Positions 62,244 to 64,000 of a stretch of 64,000 nt of DNA are shown here, in pieces. Position 1 is the first letter of the stretch. Every line of letters begins with the position of its first letter. A program made the position numbers and the translations under genes. The DNA is taken from the NCBI RefSeq assembly GCF_947331465.1, contig NZ_CAMZOK010000003.1, positions 744,001 through 808,000 on the forward strand. Direction: 5' to 3'. Below the pieces are notes generated by a model. That model saw only the letters and a list, made by a program, of their open reading frames with translations. It was not told where the DNA came from and did no database searches. The stretch is from Shimia sp. Alg240-R146 (lineage in GTDB: Bacteria > Pseudomonadota > Alphaproteobacteria > Rhodobacterales > Rhodobacteraceae).

Positions 62244-63125
62244 ATGTCGAGAATAGTCAGGGATATCCTGCGTCGCAACACTCTTAACAGGTTTAAAAAA
62301 TTGAGATTTTTGGGGCTATTTCAGCTTTCCCCTTTGGTAGTTATTTTCAGCACTGGGGCGGCATTTGCTCAGGTCGATCAAGGCACATCGGTTCTAGAGG
62401 CAATGGGTCCGCAGCCGGTTGTGATCTGCGGTGAGCTACCGGTTCTGGAACGCGGCAAGTTTCAGGACTGCCGGTTCCAATACTTGCGCTTCGACCTTCC
62501 GGAGTTTCTCGCGACAAGAGAAGAGGCGAGGGTGAGCCGCGTAAAGCGGGCGCAATCGCAGATTTGGGATTGGCTGGATCGCCCGCCAAGCACCAACTGC
62601 GATACGCTGCCGGACCTTGAACGTGGCAAGTTCACCTTTCACTGCAACGCACCCGACTTGGGCGCCGATATTCTGGGCACGCTTCAGGCTCAGCTTGCTA
62701 GCCTGAAGGCAGAACGGGAAACTCTGGCAGGTCAAATTGCCGATCTTCGCGCTAAATTCCAAGACCTCTCACGGCTCCAGGAGAACGCCAGCCCAGCCGC
62801 CGACCCAAAGGAGGTGGAGGCGATGGCGCAAACGCTGAAGGCGCTTGATGCGGCCATGGTACGCATCGATCTTATGGGGCGCCTGTCGGCGGCACTTGAT
62901 GCTGCCCCCGATGCGCCCACCATCACATCGCTGGCCTTCACGCAGGCGCCACAAGGCGTGGCGCTGCGGGTTACTGCCGACGAAAATGCGGACACTTTGG
63001 GCGAAGTAACCCGCCCGAATGAAACCGTCATCATAATAAAAACCGCTGACCCAGATCATCTTATGGTGGTACACCCGTCTTTGGGTGTGGGATATGCAAC
63101 CGTTTCAGATTTCAGAACGAAATAG
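62244..63125 (+). CDS. Exported coiled-coil protein with SH3-like C-terminus
   Basis: A 293-residue protein. The N-terminus is basic then hydrophobic (LFQLSPLVVIFSTGAAFAQ, about residues 27-44), so it is secreted or membrane-anchored. Two similar Cys-containing segments (CGELPVLERGKFQDCRF and CDTLPDLERGKFTFHC) look like an internal repeat. A coiled coil spans about 148-215, and the last 70 residues (VALRVTADENADTLGEV, then DHLMVVHPSLGVGYAT) resemble a bacterial SH3 domain. It is divergent from the caspase-like operon. Function unknown; a cell-wall binding role is possible. Confidence 0.62.
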   Translation: MSRIVRDILRRNTLNRFKKLRFLGLFQLSPLVVIFSTGAAFAQVDQGTSVLEAMGPQPVVICGELPVLERGKFQDCRFQYLRFDLPEFLATREEARVSRVKRAQSQIWDWLDRPPSTNCDTLPDLERGKFTFHCNAPDLGADILGTLQAQLASLKAERETLAGQIADLRAKFQDLSRLQENASPAADPKEVEAMAQTLKALDAAMVRIDLMGRLSAALDAAPDAPTITSLAFTQAPQGVALRVTADENADTLGEVTRPNETVIIIKTADPDHLMVVHPSLGVGYATVSDFRTK

Positions 63126-63133
63126 AGGATCCG

Positions 63134-64000
63134 ATGGCCAATTTGACTTGCTTTGACCTTCCGCGCCGTCTTGTGAAGGCTGCGACATGTTCCGCCGCCA
63201 CGCTGGCTTTGGCATTGTCCGTGACTTTAGGCGCGGCACCTCTGGCACAGGCCCAAGAAGACGTGCCCGTTCTGACCATCACAACTGGCGGAGCCGACGG
63301 AACGTACTATAAATTCGCGCAGGAAATCCAACAGATGATGCCAAGCGATGTGCCGCTCGAGATCGCGACCAGCGAGGGCTCCGTCCAAAACCTGCGACGT
63401 CTCATTGGATACGAAGGCCCGTCTGAACAAAAATTCTATCAGCTTGCCTTTGTGCAGGCCGACGTGCTGGAACAGCTTCGCGCCCGCGCCAAAGGCGACG
63501 CTGTGCTGGAAAGCATCGTGGACCGCATCAAGGTGGTGATGCCGCTTTATGGCGAGGAAATCCACGTCTTCACCCGCGCCAAATACAACATTCCGTCCAT
63601 CGAGGCGCTGATGGAAGGCGATTGGGACGTCAACGCCGGCGCAGATAAAAGTGGCACCAACCTGACCGCGCGCTGGCTTTACGAACAAATGGGCCATGCC
63701 GAGAGAACCCTGAACTGGGGGAACTCCGAAGTCGAACCGGGCCTGCCTTTCCTCGGTGAAGGCGGTTATGAAGTTTTCTTTAGTGTTTCCGGCGCGCCCA
63801 GCGAGGTCGGACGCTCCATTCAGGCTGGCGGAGATGTAACCCTGTTGCCGGTGGACTTGCCCGAGCTTTATAGTGATCGCGAGTCGCCTTACCGCCCAGC
63901 CATCCTCAGCAAACTGCATTATCCTTGGCTCGATCGCGACGTGCGCACCATGGCTGTGACCGCGTTGCTGGTGGCGTTTGATTACGACGTAGACAACCCG
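63134..64000 (+). CDS. TAXI-family TRAP transporter substrate-binding protein, partial
   Basis: The first 289 residues of a periplasmic binding protein; the 3' end is outside the window. A signal peptide with a long n-region ends near residue 41 (LAQAQ). ITTGGADGTYYKFAQEI at the start of the mature part is the family signature of TAXI/NMT1-type solute receptors. TAXI proteins deliver organic acids or similar solutes to fused DctQM permeases. The ATG has GAGGA before it, 8 bases after the previous stop, so it is co-transcribed with the SH3-like gene. No permease is visible within the window. Its link with the caspase-like genes is unexplained. Confidence 0.82.
   Translation, partial: MANLTCFDLPRRLVKAATCSAATLALALSVTLGAAPLAQAQEDVPVLTITTGGADGTYYKFAQEIQQMMPSDVPLEIATSEGSVQNLRRLIGYEGPSEQKFYQLAFVQADVLEQLRARAKGDAVLESIVDRIKVVMPLYGEEIHVFTRAKYNIPSIEALMEGDWDVNAGADKSGTNLTARWLYEQMGHAERTLNWGNSEVEPGLPFLGEGGYEVFFSVSGAPSEVGRSIQAGGDVTLLPVDLPELYSDRESPYRPAILSKLHYPWLDRDVRTMAVTALLVAFDYDVDNP

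Overview
The window looks like a chromosomal or large-replicon segment of an alphaproteobacterium, most likely a marine Rhodobacterales (roseobacter group) member. The reasons are the high-GC coding style, a back-to-back znuA / zur-znuC-znuB locus, roseobacter-style families (DUF23/GT92-like glycosyltransferases, a Hint_2-type protein, RTX-tailed secreted proteins, TAXI and family 5 binding proteins) and the frequent 1-4 nt start/stop overlaps. The organism call is inference from gene content. I saw no rRNA, tRNA, CRISPR array, insertion sequence or phage gene. 46 coding sequences are supported, two of them cut by the window edges.

Layout. (1) 1-5853, minus strand: five surface-glycan type genes (alpha/beta-hydrolase-like, sulfotransferase-like, DXD glycosyltransferase, two DUF23-type glycosyltransferases). 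(2) 5854-8788: a 0.7 kb non-coding stretch, an orphan Tat-exported family 5 binding protein and a small membrane protein. (3) 8807-12049: zinc uptake, znuA divergent from zur-znuC-znuB across a Zur-box-like palindrome. (4) 12146-16511: a beta-lactamase-fold serine hydrolase and a 981-residue secreted SGNH / glycosidase-like / RTX protein. (5) 16634-50478: about 34 kb of exopolysaccharide genes. It includes a Wzx flippase, a Wzz-like co-polymerase, a priming sugar transferase, a Wzy-like polymerase, O-acetyltransferases, glycosyltransferases, sugar oxidoreductases and a BY-kinase-like protein. Between flippase and Wzz lies a tightly coupled hybrid polyketide/nonribosomal-peptide block: a type I PKS, a GT2, a formyltransferase-NRPS whose adenylation domain carries an inserted luciferase-like monooxygenase, and a phosphopantetheinyl transferase. 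(6) 50901-58264: an agmatine deiminase operon (putrescine carbamoyltransferase, carbamate kinase, two APC permeases, agmatine deiminase) and a LysR regulator. (7) 58333-64000: a secreted caspase-like protease with OmpA-domain, DUF4384 and unknown exported proteins, divergent from a coiled-coil/SH3-like protein and a TAXI binding protein that runs off the end.

How the genes work together. Regions 1, 4 and 5 read as one surface-polysaccharide programme, with the PKS/NRPS block wired into it by gene order, a shared GT2 and translational coupling. The most economical reading is that an N-formylated, oxidised glycyl unit (NRPS) is extended once by the PKS, released by its thioesterase and glycosylated or attached to the glycan; this product is inference. 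Region 6 would take up agmatine, convert it to putrescine plus carbamoyl phosphate, and gain one ATP. Region 7 appears to be a cell-envelope system of unknown purpose built around an exported caspase-like protease.
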